DNA of 64,000 nucleotides from DATAEY01 sp045805565 (GCA_045805565.1 JBJMKZ010000023.1:62001-126000), one strand, 5' to 3'; counted from the stretch's first letter, positions 8,141 through 17,074 are shown. Numbers and translations: made by a program. Notes: a model not told the origin generated them from the sequence alone.

Positions 8141-10435
8141 ATGCGCCGGGCGCGGCCAGTCGCAAGGGCGGCCCTGAGGACCATCCGGGCCCATCCGCGC
8201 CACCTGCTTCTCGCCTGCCTGGTGGCGGGACTGCTGGCCTTCGGCTCACCCCCGGTCGCGCTTGCCGTGGCGACGCTGGCCGGTGCGCTCGGGGGACGTC
8301 GGGGAGTACTCGGCCTCGCGGCGACGGGCGCCGTGCTGATCGCCGCCCTGCTGGCGCAGGAGCGCGTGGGCGCCCTGGACCGGACGGCGCTGGGGCCGCT
8401 GCTCGGTCATGACGTCACGCTGCGGGCGACATTGCTCGAGCGTCCCAGGCGCTCGCGCTCGCGCTCGCGCCACGCGCTCTGCGCCCTCGCCTCGGGGCCG
8501 GGCCGAGGCGAGAGGGTGGTCCTGGGGCTCGGCCGCGGATCGCAAGGCCTGCACGCCACGCCCGGGATGGAGCTCGAGGTCCACGGATTTCTGCGAGAGC
8601 TCGGCCCGTACGACGACCACCTGCGTCGCCGCGGCGCGCATGCCCGCCTGGTGGTCGACCGGGTCCGCCCGACCGGCGTGCGCCGACATGGCCTGGCCGG
8701 CTGGGTCGACGCGGTGCGGGCCGCGACGGAGGCGTCGGTCGCCTCGGGCCTCGACCCGCCGCGCGCCGCGCTGGCGCGGGGGATGGTCCTGGGTGAGGAC
8801 GAAGCACTCTCCGACGCCGATCGGCGGGCGTTCCGCGCCTCGGGGCTCGCCCACCTGCTGGCCGCTTCCGGGCAGAACGTGATGCTGCTGGCGGCGCTGG
8901 CGGTGCCGGCGCTGGCCGCGCTGGGACTCGGCCTGCGCGGCCGGCTGGCCGGAGCCCTGGCGCTCATTGCGGTCTACGTCCCGATCGCCGGCGCCGGGCC
9001 CTCGATCCAGCGCGCGGGCGTGATGGGCGCGGCGGCGATCGTGGCGGGTCTGGCCGGGCGTCCGACGTCGCGCTGGTACGCGCTCCTGCTGGCGGCTGCC
9101 TTCACGCTGGCGGTGAACCCTCGAGCCGCGCAGGATCCCGGCTGGCAGCTGTCGTTTGCGGCGGTGGTGGCGATCCTCGGCCTGGCCGGACGGCTGCGCG
9201 ACGCGCTGGTGGCGCGCCGCCTGCCGCGTGGGCTGGCCGAGGCGATCGCGGTGACCGCCTCGGCGACCGCCGCGACCGCGCCGCTGCTCTCGCTTCACTT
9301 CGGCCGGCTGTCACTCGTCTCGCTGCCCGCCAACCTCCTGGCCGTCCCGGCGGTGGCTCCGGTGATGTGGCTGGGGTTGGTCGCGGCCGGCGTCGGCGCG
9401 GTGGTGCCCGCCGGCGCAGCCCTGGTCAATGCGCTGGCGCAGTTCCCGCTCGGCTACCTGGGGTGGCTCGCGGCTGCCGCGGCGGCGGTGCCGGGCGCCA
9501 GCCTTCCTGCCCGTCTCGGGTCGCCCGCGGTCGCCTTCGCGGCCTACGGCGTCGCCGCCGCGACGATCGCGGTCGGCTGGCGTCTGCGGGCAGCGGTGCG
9601 GCGCGGCATGGTCGGTCCGGTGCTGGCGGTGGCGGCGGTCGCCGCCGCCGGGCTGGCCGGCGGTCGCCCTGCGCCGCCCGATCCGCGCAGGCTGGTGGTC
9701 TCTTTCCTGGACGTCGGCCAGGGAGACGCCACCCTCGTCCAGCACGGCGGCGCCTCGATCCTGGTGGACACCGGGCCGCCCGGGGGGCCGCTGCTTCGCC
9801 GTCTGCGGGAAGCGGGAGTGCGGCGGCTGGACGTCCTGGTGGTGACCCACGCCCAGGCCGACCACGAGGGCGAGGCCGCCGCCGTGCTCGAGCGCTACCC
9901 GGTTGGGTTCCTTCTGGACGGAGGCGACGGCACGCCGACCCGCGAGCACCGGATGATCGTGGCCGCGGCGAGCCGCCACGGGGTTCCGCGAACGGCACCC
10001 GACGCCGGCCAGGAGCTGCGGGCCGGGCCGCTCACACTCGACGTGCTGTGGCCGCGGCGCGAGCCCGCCGCGCTCCACGCCGGCGAGGATCCCAATCGCC
10101 GGGCGATAGTCGCGGTAGTGCGCGACGGCGACTTCGACCTCCTGCTGCCCGCGGATGCCGAGTCGGACGTCACCGCCGCGCTCGACCTCCCGCCGGTCGA
10201 GGCGCTGAAGGTCGCCCATCACGGCAGCGAGGACCCGGGACTCCCGGACCTGCTGGCCCGGGTGCGCCCGCGCCTGGCGGTGATCGAGGTCGGCCGCCAC
10301 AACTTTTACGGCCACCCCAGCGCCCAGGCGCTGGCCGCCCTGCGGGCGGTTCCAGCGCTTTACCGCACCGATCGCGACGGCACGGTCCGCCTCACGGTCG
10401 CCGCGGGGCGGATGGCCGTCGCCGGCGACCCGTAG
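8141..10435 (+). CDS. comEC: DNA uptake channel ComEC/Rec2
   Basis: 764 residues. An N-terminal region with several transmembrane helices leads into the Competence domain (about residues 200-500, with GLAHLLAASGQNVMLL), which forms the transmembrane DNA channel. The C-terminal third is a metallo-beta-lactamase-fold domain: FLDVGQGDATLV, the metal motif THAQADHEG and a later HHGSEDPG. That domain is thought to degrade the non-transported strand. It is in an operon with comEA. Its TAG stop is also the first half of a TAGCAT hexamer for holA. Confidence 0.95.
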   Translation: MRRARPVARAALRTIRAHPRHLLLACLVAGLLAFGSPPVALAVATLAGALGGRRGVLGLAATGAVLIAALLAQERVGALDRTALGPLLGHDVTLRATLLERPRRSRSRSRHALCALASGPGRGERVVLGLGRGSQGLHATPGMELEVHGFLRELGPYDDHLRRRGAHARLVVDRVRPTGVRRHGLAGWVDAVRAATEASVASGLDPPRAALARGMVLGEDEALSDADRRAFRASGLAHLLAASGQNVMLLAALAVPALAALGLGLRGRLAGALALIAVYVPIAGAGPSIQRAGVMGAAAIVAGLAGRPTSRWYALLLAAAFTLAVNPRAAQDPGWQLSFAAVVAILGLAGRLRDALVARRLPRGLAEAIAVTASATAATAPLLSLHFGRLSLVSLPANLLAVPAVAPVMWLGLVAAGVGAVVPAGAALVNALAQFPLGYLGWLAAAAAAVPGASLPARLGSPAVAFAAYGVAAATIAVGWRLRAAVRRGMVGPVLAVAAVAAAGLAGGRPAPPDPRRLVVSFLDVGQGDATLVQHGGASILVDTGPPGGPLLRRLREAGVRRLDVLVVTHAQADHEGEAAAVLERYPVGFLLDGGDGTPTREHRMIVAAASRHGVPRTAPDAGQELRAGPLTLDVLWPRREPAALHAGEDPNRRAIVAVVRDGDFDLLLPADAESDVTAALDLPPVEALKVAHHGSEDPGLPDLLARVRPRLAVIEVGRHNFYGHPSAQALAALRAVPALYRTDRDGTVRLTVAAGRMAVAGDP

Positions 10436-10438
10436 CAT
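10433..10438 (+). promoter_or_regulatory. -10 element of holA, overlapping the comEC stop
   Basis: TAGCAT ends 7 nt before the holA ATG; its first three bases are the comEC stop codon. Confidence 0.4.
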
Positions 10439-10445
10439 CGAGGCC

Positions 10446-11414
10446 ATGCCGGGGTTCAAGCCCGCCTACCTCGTCCACGGAGACGACCACGGCCGCATCG
10501 CCGAGCGGCGGGCGCGGCTGCGGGCGCTGGCGGAGGCGGAGAGCGGCAGCGCGGGGGTCCAGCTCCTCGAGGGCGACGCGGCCGCCCCCCGGGCCGCCGC
10601 CGCGGCGCTGTCCGCCATGACGCTCGGCCTCGGGCGCCGGTTCGTGATCGTGGATGGCGCCGAGCGCTGGAAGGACTCCGAGCTCGACGAGCTCGAGTCG
10701 GCGCTGGAGGCGATCGACCCGGCCACCACCGTCGCCTTCTTCGCCCGCGAGGACGGGCGTGCCCGCGCGCCCCAGCGGCTGCACGCCGCGGTGCGACGGG
10801 TCGGCGGCGACGTCAGCGTCGAGGCGACGGTTCGCGCGTGGGAGCTGCCGCGGTGGGTGGCGGCCCGGGCGCGGGACATGGGGTTGGAGCTGGGGCCCGG
10901 CGCCGCCAAGGCGCTGGTCGCTCAGGTCGGCGAGCGCCAGCAGCGGCTGCTGCGCGAGCTGGAGAAGCTCGTGCTGGCCCTGGGGCCGGGAGGGCGGATC
11001 GGCGCCGACGAGGTGGGGGCGCTGGCCGCCAGCTCCGCCGAGCGCCGGGCCTACTCGCTCGCGGACGCGCTGGTGGCGCGCGATGCCGCCGCGGCGGTCG
11101 GGCTATACCTCGAGCTGCGCGCCCGCGCCGAGCGGCTGCCGGCGCTCCTCTACGCGATGACGCGCCGGGTCCGGGAGGCGCTCGAAGTGACCACGCGGCT
11201 GGACGCCGGCGAGTCCGCGGCCGCGGTGAGGCGCAGCCTGCGCATGCCCGCGGGCGCCGCCGAGCGGTTCGTCGAGCACGCCCGGGCGGCGGATCGCGAC
11301 GGCCTGCGACGCGCCCTGGCGCAACTCGCCGACCTGGAGGTCGACTCCCGGGGCGGGCGGGCGGTTCCGGAGGACACCGCCGCGCTGCGGACGATCCTGC
11401 GGCTCTCGGCCTGA
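10446..11414 (+). CDS. holA: DNA polymerase III delta subunit
   Basis: 322 residues, typical length. HolA is the subunit of the clamp loader that opens the sliding clamp. The N-terminal part has the YLVHGDD...AERRARLRAL opening and VIVDGAERWKDSELDELE, followed by an AAA+-like lid and the helical collar domain (LADALVARDAAAAVGLYLEL). comEA-comEC-holA-rpsT is a widely conserved bacterial order, which supports the call. It is convergent with rpsT, 15 bases apart. Confidence 0.93.
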   Translation: MPGFKPAYLVHGDDHGRIAERRARLRALAEAESGSAGVQLLEGDAAAPRAAAAALSAMTLGLGRRFVIVDGAERWKDSELDELESALEAIDPATTVAFFAREDGRARAPQRLHAAVRRVGGDVSVEATVRAWELPRWVAARARDMGLELGPGAAKALVAQVGERQQRLLRELEKLVLALGPGGRIGADEVGALAASSAERRAYSLADALVARDAAAAVGLYLELRARAERLPALLYAMTRRVREALEVTTRLDAGESAAAVRRSLRMPAGAAERFVEHARAADRDGLRRALAQLADLEVDSRGGRAVPEDTAALRTILRLSA

Positions 11415-11429
11415 CCGGGGGGGCGACGG

Positions 11430-11699
11430 TCAGCGAGCCGGCTCGCCGGCGCGCACCCGCGCCGCGCGGGCCTTCTTGCGCGCGCCGTTGTTGCGGTGCA
11501 GCGCGTGGCGCTTGATCGCCTTGTCGATGGTCTTGACCAGCTCGCGGTGAACGCCGTCGGCGCGCGCGCCGTCGCCCGCCGCAACCGCCCCCTGCAGCTG
11601 CCGGAACAGGGTCTTGGCCTTGGACGTGTAGCGGCGATTCTCGAGCCGCTCGCGCTCGGAGCGCAGGATCCGCTTCTGCTGGGAATGGATGTTGGCCAT
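11430..11699 (-). CDS. rpsT: 30S ribosomal protein S20
   Basis: 89 residues: MANIHSQQKRILRSERER then a Lys/Arg-rich three-helix body with KTLFRQLQGAVAAGD and the conserved HRNNGARKKARAAR near the end. It binds 16S rRNA early in 30S assembly. The gene faces holA and is divergent from murJ. The presumed leader of ~50 nt is extremely G+C-rich and lacks a ribosome site, so autoregulation through leader structure, as known for S20 elsewhere, is conceivable but unproven. Confidence 0.97.
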   Translation of the reverse strand: MANIHSQQKRILRSERERLENRRYTSKAKTLFRQLQGAVAAGDGARADGVHRELVKTIDKAIKRHALHRNNGARKKARAARVRAGEPAR

Positions 11700-11756
11700 A
11701 CGAGCGAGCGCCGCGGAGGCGCCGGCGTGGGCCGGCGGTGCCGCCGCGGCAGCCGC

Positions 11757-11765
11757 CTACTATAG
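11757..11765. promoter_or_regulatory. overlapping divergent -10 elements of murJ and rpsT
   Basis: The nonamer CTACTATAG holds TACTAT on the plus strand (11758-11763, 9 nt before the murJ GTG) and TATAGT on the minus strand (11764-11759, about 59 nt before the rpsT ATG). The two hexamers share five base pairs. Confidence 0.5.
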
Positions 11766-11772
11766 CCGCCGA

Positions 11773-13416
11773 GTGTCCGCCGACCACGTGGTCCCGGCCG
11801 GGGAGGCGCCCAGCGAGGAACCGCAGGAGGCCGCGGTCCCTGGCGCCCGTCGCGGCGTGGCGCTCAACACGGCGATCTTCTCGATCATGACCGGGCTGTC
11901 GCGGGTCGCCGGCCTGTTCCGCGAGATCCTCGCGTCCAGCTACTTCGCCACCAGCGGCGCGTTCTCGGCGTTCACGATCGCCTTCCAGGTGCCGAACCTG
12001 CTGCGCATGCTGGTCGCCGATCAGGCGGTCTCCGCCGCCTTCGTGCCGGTGTTCACCGACCTGCTCGAACAACGGCGCAGGCGCGACGCGTTTCGCCTGG
12101 CTTCGACGCTGTTCTTCCTCATCCTCGCACTGCTGGGTGCGATCACCGTGCTGTTCATCGTCCTGGCGCCGGTGGTCATGCCGCTGTTCACGGGCGGCAA
12201 GTTCAGCCACGAGCTCGATCAGCTCGTCGCCGGCCTCTCGCGGGTTCTGTTCCCGATCGTCGTCCTGCTCGGGCTCAACGGCCTGACGCTGGGAATCCTC
12301 TACGCCTACGACGATTTCACGATCGGCGGCCTGGCCCCGCTGGTGTGGAACCTCGTGATCCTGGCGGTGCTGATCCCGCTCCGCCACTCGTTCACCGGAC
12401 CCGACCAGCTGTACGCCTACGCGATCGCCGTGCTGGCCGGGACCACCGTCCAGTTCGCCATGACGCTCCCGCGGCTGCACCGGCTCGGCTTCCGCCTCAC
12501 GCTGCGGATCGACCTGCGCGATCCGCGCCTGGCCAACGTGCTCAAGCTGATGCTGCCGGTGACCTTCGGGCTGGGGCTGATCAACTTCTCGCTGGTGATC
12601 AACTCGACGCTGGGCTCGCTGGTCTCCGAGCAGGCGCCCCGCGCGATCGACGCCGCCTTCCGGATCTACCAGCTCCCCCAGGGCGTCTTCTCGATCGCCC
12701 TGGCCACGGTGCTGTTCCCCACCCTGAGCCGGTTCGCCGCCCGCCGCGACATCGACGGGCTGCGCGGCTCGGCGGCCAACGGCGTGCGCCAGATCTGCCT
12801 GCTGCTGATCCCGGCCGCCGTGCTGACCTTCGCGCTCGCCACCCCGATCACCCGGCTCATCTACCAGCACGGCGCATTCGGACCTTCCTCGACCCATCAG
12901 GTCTCGTCGGCGCTGTTCTGGTTCTCGTTCTCGCTGCCGCTCAACGGCGCCAACCTGCTGCTCACGCGCACGTTCTTCTCGTTCCAGCGGCCCTGGCTGC
13001 CGACCGCCATGGCGGCGCTCAACGTGGCGGTCAACGTCGCGGTCAGCGCGGCCCTGTACGGGCCCCTCGGGATACCGGGCATCGTCATCGGCACGCTGGC
13101 GGGCAACCTCGTGATGGCGGCCGGCCAGGTGCGATACCTGCGCCGCGAGCTGCACGGCTTCGAGGGCCGGCGAACCGCCGGGGCGGTCCTGCGGATGCTG
13201 GCCGCGGCGGCGCTGCTGGGCTTGGTCGCCTACTTCTCCTGGTGGTTCCTGGACCGCACGCTCGGGCGGGCGGTGTACGCGCAGGCGGTCTCCGTCACGA
13301 CCGCCTGTGCGGCGGGAATCGCCGCCTACGGGCTCGGGGTCGCCGTCCTCAGGGTCTCCGAGGCCCGTCAGATGTGGGAGCTGATCACGCGGCGGCTGCG
13401 CCCGGGCCCGGCCTGA
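11773..13416 (+). CDS. murJ: lipid II flippase MurJ
   Basis: 547 residues from GTG 11773, with about 14 transmembrane helices across the whole length. MurJ (MviN) moves lipid II across the cytoplasmic membrane for peptidoglycan synthesis. The family signature region GLSRVAGLFREILAS is near residue 40, and FQVPNLLRMLVADQAVSAAFVPVF follows. I prefer GTG 11773 because upstream in-frame codons run through the divergent promoter and encode a low-complexity Ala stretch. The short cytosolic N-terminal tail is Glu/Pro-rich. Confidence 0.93.
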   Translation: MSADHVVPAGEAPSEEPQEAAVPGARRGVALNTAIFSIMTGLSRVAGLFREILASSYFATSGAFSAFTIAFQVPNLLRMLVADQAVSAAFVPVFTDLLEQRRRRDAFRLASTLFFLILALLGAITVLFIVLAPVVMPLFTGGKFSHELDQLVAGLSRVLFPIVVLLGLNGLTLGILYAYDDFTIGGLAPLVWNLVILAVLIPLRHSFTGPDQLYAYAIAVLAGTTVQFAMTLPRLHRLGFRLTLRIDLRDPRLANVLKLMLPVTFGLGLINFSLVINSTLGSLVSEQAPRAIDAAFRIYQLPQGVFSIALATVLFPTLSRFAARRDIDGLRGSAANGVRQICLLLIPAAVLTFALATPITRLIYQHGAFGPSSTHQVSSALFWFSFSLPLNGANLLLTRTFFSFQRPWLPTAMAALNVAVNVAVSAALYGPLGIPGIVIGTLAGNLVMAAGQVRYLRRELHGFEGRRTAGAVLRMLAAAALLGLVAYFSWWFLDRTLGRAVYAQAVSVTTACAAGIAAYGLGVAVLRVSEARQMWELITRRLRPGPA

Positions 13417-13432
13417 GCCCTCCGCGGCACCC

Positions 13433-13438
13433 TAACCT
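13433..13438 (+). promoter_or_regulatory. -10 element of lepA
   Basis: TAACCT ends 12 nt before the lepA ATG, leaving a leader of only a few bases. Confidence 0.45.
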
Positions 13439-13450
13439 TGGCGTTCACCC

Positions 13451-15256
13451 ATGACCGACCAGTCGCGCATTCGCAACTTCTCGATCATCGCCCACATCGA
13501 CCACGGCAAGTCGACGCTGGCCGACCGGATCCTGGAGCTGACCGACACGGTCGAGCCTCGCAAGCACCGGCCACAGCTCCTGGACTCGATGGACCTGGAG
13601 CGCGAGCGCGGGATCACGATCAAGGCCCAGGCGGTGCGGGTGGCCTACACCGCGCGTGACGGGCACACCTACCACCTGCACCTGATCGACACCCCGGGGC
13701 ACGTGGACTTCACCTACGAGGTGTCCCGCTCGCTCGCCGCCTGCGAAGGCGCGCTGCTGGTGGTCGACGCCGCCCAGGGCGTGGAGGCGCAGACGCTCGC
13801 CAACACCTACCTGGCGGTGGAGTCGGGCCTGGAGCTGATTCCCTGCCTGAACAAGATCGACCTGCCCAGCGCCGAGCCGGAGCTGGTGGCCGGCGAGGTG
13901 ATCGAGCTGCTGGGGGAGTCTCCGGACGGGGTCCTGCGCATCAGCGCCAAGACCGGCGATGGGGTCGGCGAGGTGCTCGAGGCGCTGATCGCCCGGGTGC
14001 CTCCGCCCGACGGCGATCCGGCGGCCGCGCCCCGGGCGCTGATCTTCGACTCCGAGTTCGACCAGTACCGCGGGGTGATCGCCTACATCCGCGTCGTGGA
14101 CGGCGTTTTCCGGCGGGGCGAGCGGATCCGCGCGATGGCGGCCGGCACGGAGGCGGACATCGACGACATCGGCTTCTTCACGCCCCAGATGGCGCCCGCG
14201 GGAGAGCTCTCGGCGGGCGACGTGGGCTACGTCATCACCGGCGTGAAGGACGTGACCCGGCTGCGGGTGGGGGACACCCTCACCACGCTGGCCCGACCGG
14301 CGGCCGAGCCGCTACCTGGGTACCAGGAGGTCAAGCCGATGGTCTTCTGCGGGTTGTTCCCGGTTGACTCCGACCGGTTTCCCGAGCTGCGCGACGCGCT
14401 GGACAAGCTTTCGCTCAACGACGCGGCGCTGACGTGGGAGCCCGAGACCTCGCAGGCGCTCGGGTTCGGGTTCCGGTGCGGCTTCCTCGGGCTCCTGCAC
14501 ATGGACATCGTGCGCGAGCGTCTGGAGCGCGAGTACGGCCTCGAGCTGCTGGCCACCATGCCCTCGGTGGAGTTCGAGGTCGAGCTCACCAACGGCGAGA
14601 CGGTGGCCGTCCACAACCCCGCCGACTGGCCGGCCCCCGGTCAGATCGCCGAGGTGCGCGAGCCGATGATCCGAGCCTCGATCATCACCCCGAAACAGTG
14701 GGTGGGAGCCGTGATGGAGCTCTGCCAGGAGCGCCGCGGACGTCACTCCGGCATGCACTACCTGTCGGCGGAGCGCGTCCAGATCGTCTACGACCTGCCA
14801 CTGGCCGAGGTCGTGATCGACTTCTTCGACCAGCTCAAGTCGCGCACCCGCGGCTACGCCTCACTGGACTACGACGTGGTCGGCCTGCGCCCCGCCGATC
14901 TGGTCAAGCTCGACCTGCTGCTGGCCGGCGACCCGGTGGACGCGCTGTCGGTGATCGTCCACCGCGACAAGGCGTATGCCGCCGCCCGCGCCATGACCGA
15001 GCGCCTGCGCCAGAAGATCCCGCGCCAGCAGTACGACGTGCCGATCCAGGCGGCGATCGGTGCCAACGTGATCGCCCGCGAGACCATCAAGGCCTACCGC
15101 AAGGACGTGATCTCGAAGTGCTACGGGGGAGACGTCACGCGCAAGCGCAAGCTGCTGGAGAAGCAGAAGGCGGGCAAGCGGCGGATGAAGCAGGTGGGCA
15201 GGGTGGAGGTGCCCCAGGAGGCGTTCCTCGCCGTGCTGGAGCTGGGCGAGGAATGA
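13451..15256 (+). CDS. lepA: elongation factor 4 (LepA)
   Basis: 601 residues. This ribosome-bound GTPase back-translocates or remodels stalled ribosomes. The G motifs are intact: AHIDHGKSTL near residue 12, RERGITIKAQ, DTPGHVDF and NKIDLPS. Domains II, III and V follow, and the LepA-specific C-terminal domain has the conserved KMLLEKQKAGKRRMK-like lysine-rich stretch (here KRKLLEKQKAGKRRMKQVG). Full length. Confidence 0.97.
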   Translation: MTDQSRIRNFSIIAHIDHGKSTLADRILELTDTVEPRKHRPQLLDSMDLERERGITIKAQAVRVAYTARDGHTYHLHLIDTPGHVDFTYEVSRSLAACEGALLVVDAAQGVEAQTLANTYLAVESGLELIPCLNKIDLPSAEPELVAGEVIELLGESPDGVLRISAKTGDGVGEVLEALIARVPPPDGDPAAAPRALIFDSEFDQYRGVIAYIRVVDGVFRRGERIRAMAAGTEADIDDIGFFTPQMAPAGELSAGDVGYVITGVKDVTRLRVGDTLTTLARPAAEPLPGYQEVKPMVFCGLFPVDSDRFPELRDALDKLSLNDAALTWEPETSQALGFGFRCGFLGLLHMDIVRERLEREYGLELLATMPSVEFEVELTNGETVAVHNPADWPAPGQIAEVREPMIRASIITPKQWVGAVMELCQERRGRHSGMHYLSAERVQIVYDLPLAEVVIDFFDQLKSRTRGYASLDYDVVGLRPADLVKLDLLLAGDPVDALSVIVHRDKAYAAARAMTERLRQKIPRQQYDVPIQAAIGANVIARETIKAYRKDVISKCYGGDVTRKRKLLEKQKAGKRRMKQVGRVEVPQEAFLAVLELGEE

Positions 15257-15262
15257 CCGGGC

Positions 15263-15280
15263 GGCGGCTTGCGGGCCGCC
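15263..15280. terminator. hairpin between convergent lepA and yjbQ
   Basis: GGCGGC and GCCGCC form a 6-bp stem around TTGCGG in the 30-base gap between two converging genes; it could stop transcription from either side. No T-tract. Confidence 0.35.
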
Positions 15281-15286
15281 GATTCG

Positions 15287-15748
15287 TCACTCTCCCAGCA
15301 CCTTGATCACCAGCCGCTTGCGGCGACGCCCGTCGAACTCGGTGTAGAACACCGCCTGCCAGGGGCCCAGGTCCAGCCGGCCGTCGGTTATCGGCAGGAC
15401 CACCTGGTGGTGGACCAGGAGGTTCTTCAGATGGGCGTCCCCGTTGTCCTCGCCGCCGCGATGGTGGCGGTAGTCGCCGGGGTCGGGGAGCAGCGCCCGC
15501 GCGACCTCGTTGGCGGGCGGCTGCCACGAGGGCGGCGCGAGCTTGTCCAGCCACTCGAGCGCGTCCTGCTGGATCCCGGGCTCGTCGTCGTTGACCCACA
15601 CCCCGGCGGTGATGTGCATCGCCGACACCAGCACCATCCCCTCCCGCACGCCCGCCTCGTCCACCGCCGCCTGGACGTCCTGGGTGATGCGCACGAACTC
15701 GCGGCGGCGATCGGTGTCGAAGGTGCGGTAGACGGTATGGGACTTCAT
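15287..15748 (-). CDS. yjbQ: YjbQ / UPF0047 family protein
   Basis: 153 residues. The family signature HITAGVWVNDDEPG and the C-terminal LGPWQAVFYTEFDGRR are clear, with conserved histidines (HLKNLLVHHQVVLPI) that bind metal in solved relatives. YjbQ proteins show weak thiamine-phosphate synthase activity, but their physiological role is not settled. A GAGGAGGAG ribosome site precedes the ATG. It is divergent from the SDR gene. Confidence 0.9.
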   Translation of the reverse strand: MKSHTVYRTFDTDRRREFVRITQDVQAAVDEAGVREGMVLVSAMHITAGVWVNDDEPGIQQDALEWLDKLAPPSWQPPANEVARALLPDPGDYRHHRGGEDNGDAHLKNLLVHHQVVLPITDGRLDLGPWQAVFYTEFDGRRRKRLVIKVLGE

Positions 15749-15788
15749 CGGGGCTCCTCCTCGGGGTCGATCGCGACATCATCCCCAC

Positions 15789-16586
15789 ATGGACCTCGAG
15801 CTGAGCGGCAAGGGCTGCCTGGTCACCGGCGCGAGCCGCGGGATCGGGCTGGCCACCGGGCGCGCCCTCTGTGCGGAGGGGGCCGGCGTCCTGCTGTGCG
15901 GGCGTGATCGCGAGGCGGTCGAGGGCGCGGCCACCGAATGCGGCAGGGCCGGGGGGCGCGCCGAGGCGATCGCCGCCGACGTCACCGAGGCCGGCGCCGG
16001 CGAGCGGCTGGCGGCGGTGTGCGAGCAGCGCCTGGGGTCGCTGGACGTGCTGGTCAACAACGCCGGCACCAGCGCCGTCCAACCGCTGGATCAGCTCGAA
16101 GACGACGACTGGCGCGAGCAGTGGGAGCTGCACGTCATGGCGCCGCTACGGCTGATGCGCGCCGCCGCCCCGCGGATGGCGGAACGGGGGGAGGGGAGGA
16201 TCGTCAATGTCTGCTCGTCGTCAGGCAAGCGCCCGTCGCTGACCAACGCCGCCTATTCGGTGACCAAAGCGGCCCAGCTGTCGCTCTCGCGCGTGTTCGC
16301 CGACGCCTACGCAGCGCGCGGCGTCCTGGTCAACGCCGTCGCGCCCGGGCCGGTGGAGACGCCGCTGTGGACGGCCGAGGGTGGCCTGGCCGACCAGATG
16401 GCGGCGACCCAGGGCATCAGCCGCGAGGAGGTGCTCGAGACGTCCACGTCCAAGATCCCGCTCGGGCGGTTCGGTCGCGATGACGAGGTGGCGGCGGTGA
16501 TCGCATTCCTGTGCTCGGCACGGGCGTCGAACGTGAGCGGAGCCGCCTGGTCGGTCGACGGCGGCGCGGTGCCGATCATCCTTTAA
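15789..16586 (+). CDS. short-chain dehydrogenase/reductase (SDR)
   Basis: 265 residues, a classical SDR. The NAD(P)-binding motif TGASRGIG is at residues 13-20, NNAG at 90-93, the catalytic Ser around 143-145 in CSSSGK, and YxxxK (Tyr156, Lys160) in AAYSVTK. The C-terminus WSVDGGAVPIIL is typical of FabG-like enzymes. The substrate cannot be told from sequence; the ketoacyl-reductase-like subgroup is most likely. It is single and followed by a strong terminator hairpin. Confidence 0.9.
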   Translation: MDLELSGKGCLVTGASRGIGLATGRALCAEGAGVLLCGRDREAVEGAATECGRAGGRAEAIAADVTEAGAGERLAAVCEQRLGSLDVLVNNAGTSAVQPLDQLEDDDWREQWELHVMAPLRLMRAAAPRMAERGEGRIVNVCSSSGKRPSLTNAAYSVTKAAQLSLSRVFADAYAARGVLVNAVAPGPVETPLWTAEGGLADQMAATQGISREEVLETSTSKIPLGRFGRDDEVAAVIAFLCSARASNVSGAAWSVDGGAVPIIL

Positions 16587-16591
16587 GCGGC

Positions 16592-16618
16592 GAAGGGCTC
16601 GAATCCCTCGAGCCCTTC
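16592..16618 (+). terminator. rho-independent-like terminator of the SDR gene
   Basis: GAAGGGCTCGA and TCGAGCCCTTC form a perfect 11-bp stem with a 5-nt loop, followed by TCCTTTAT. This is the clearest terminator in the window. Confidence 0.7.
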
Positions 16619-16630
16619 TCCTTTATACGG

Positions 16631-16785
16631 GCGAGGGCGGGCCGGGGGACTATGTGCCGAACCGGCCCTCGCCGTTGCATTATGGATACCACCTGATCGG
16701 TTCTTCAAACCGAAGATCTCCACGGATGCGGGCAGCGCTCTGACGCCGGGGTGCCCGAGCGCGGCCGCGGGCTCCGTCACCCCGG
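16631..16785. other. hairpin-rich spacer, candidate structured RNA
   Basis: After the SDR terminator come three more inverted repeats: GCGAGGG with CCCTCGC (16631-16673), TCGGTT-CTTCA-AACCGA (16697-16713), and CCGGGGTG with CACCCCGG (16746-16785) enclosing an inner GCCCG/CGGGC. No convincing coding frame uses the stretch. It may be a small RNA, a leader for the following small gene, or decayed sequence. Confidence 0.35.
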
Positions 16786-16834
16786 TCGCGAGCCGCGTTT
16801 CGTTCCATCCGCGGCACGGGCGAACATCGCGCCG

Positions 16835-17017
16835 ATGGTGCACGTGCGGCTCATCTGCTCGAATCCGGACTGCGCCGACGAGTACGAGGCATTCGGGCGC
16901 CCGGGGGAGATCGAGGCCCTGGTCTGCGAGTGCGGTTGCGCCCTGGAGGTCGTCGGGTGGCTGGGCGAGCACCGCGGCGACGAGCGCTTCGTGGCGCTAC
17001 TGCCCGTCGCGGCGTAG
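16835..17017 (+). CDS. small zinc-ribbon-like protein
   Basis: 60 residues starting MVHVRLICSNPDC. Cysteines at 9 and 13 (C-x3-C) and at 31, 33 and 35 (CECGC) could form one zinc knuckle; the remainder is acidic and ends in RFVALLPVAA. I recognise no named family. An in-frame start 84 bases upstream exists, but that extension is Arg/Pro-rich and lies in the hairpin region, so the inner ATG is preferred. It precedes hrcA by 69 bases on the same strand. Confidence 0.5.
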   Translation: MVHVRLICSNPDCADEYEAFGRPGEIEALVCECGCALEVVGWLGEHRGDERFVALLPVAA

Positions 17018-17074
17018 CGCGACGCCGTCGCGGCCGCCACGGGGGCCGGGATCGAGCCCCGCGGGAGCGGTCCT

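Noticed and set aside
11689..11772. An upstream murJ start at 11689.
   Set aside because: The extension is a low-complexity Ala-rich stretch that overlaps the rpsT start and the divergent promoter; GTG 11773 follows the TACTAT hexamer at the usual distance.
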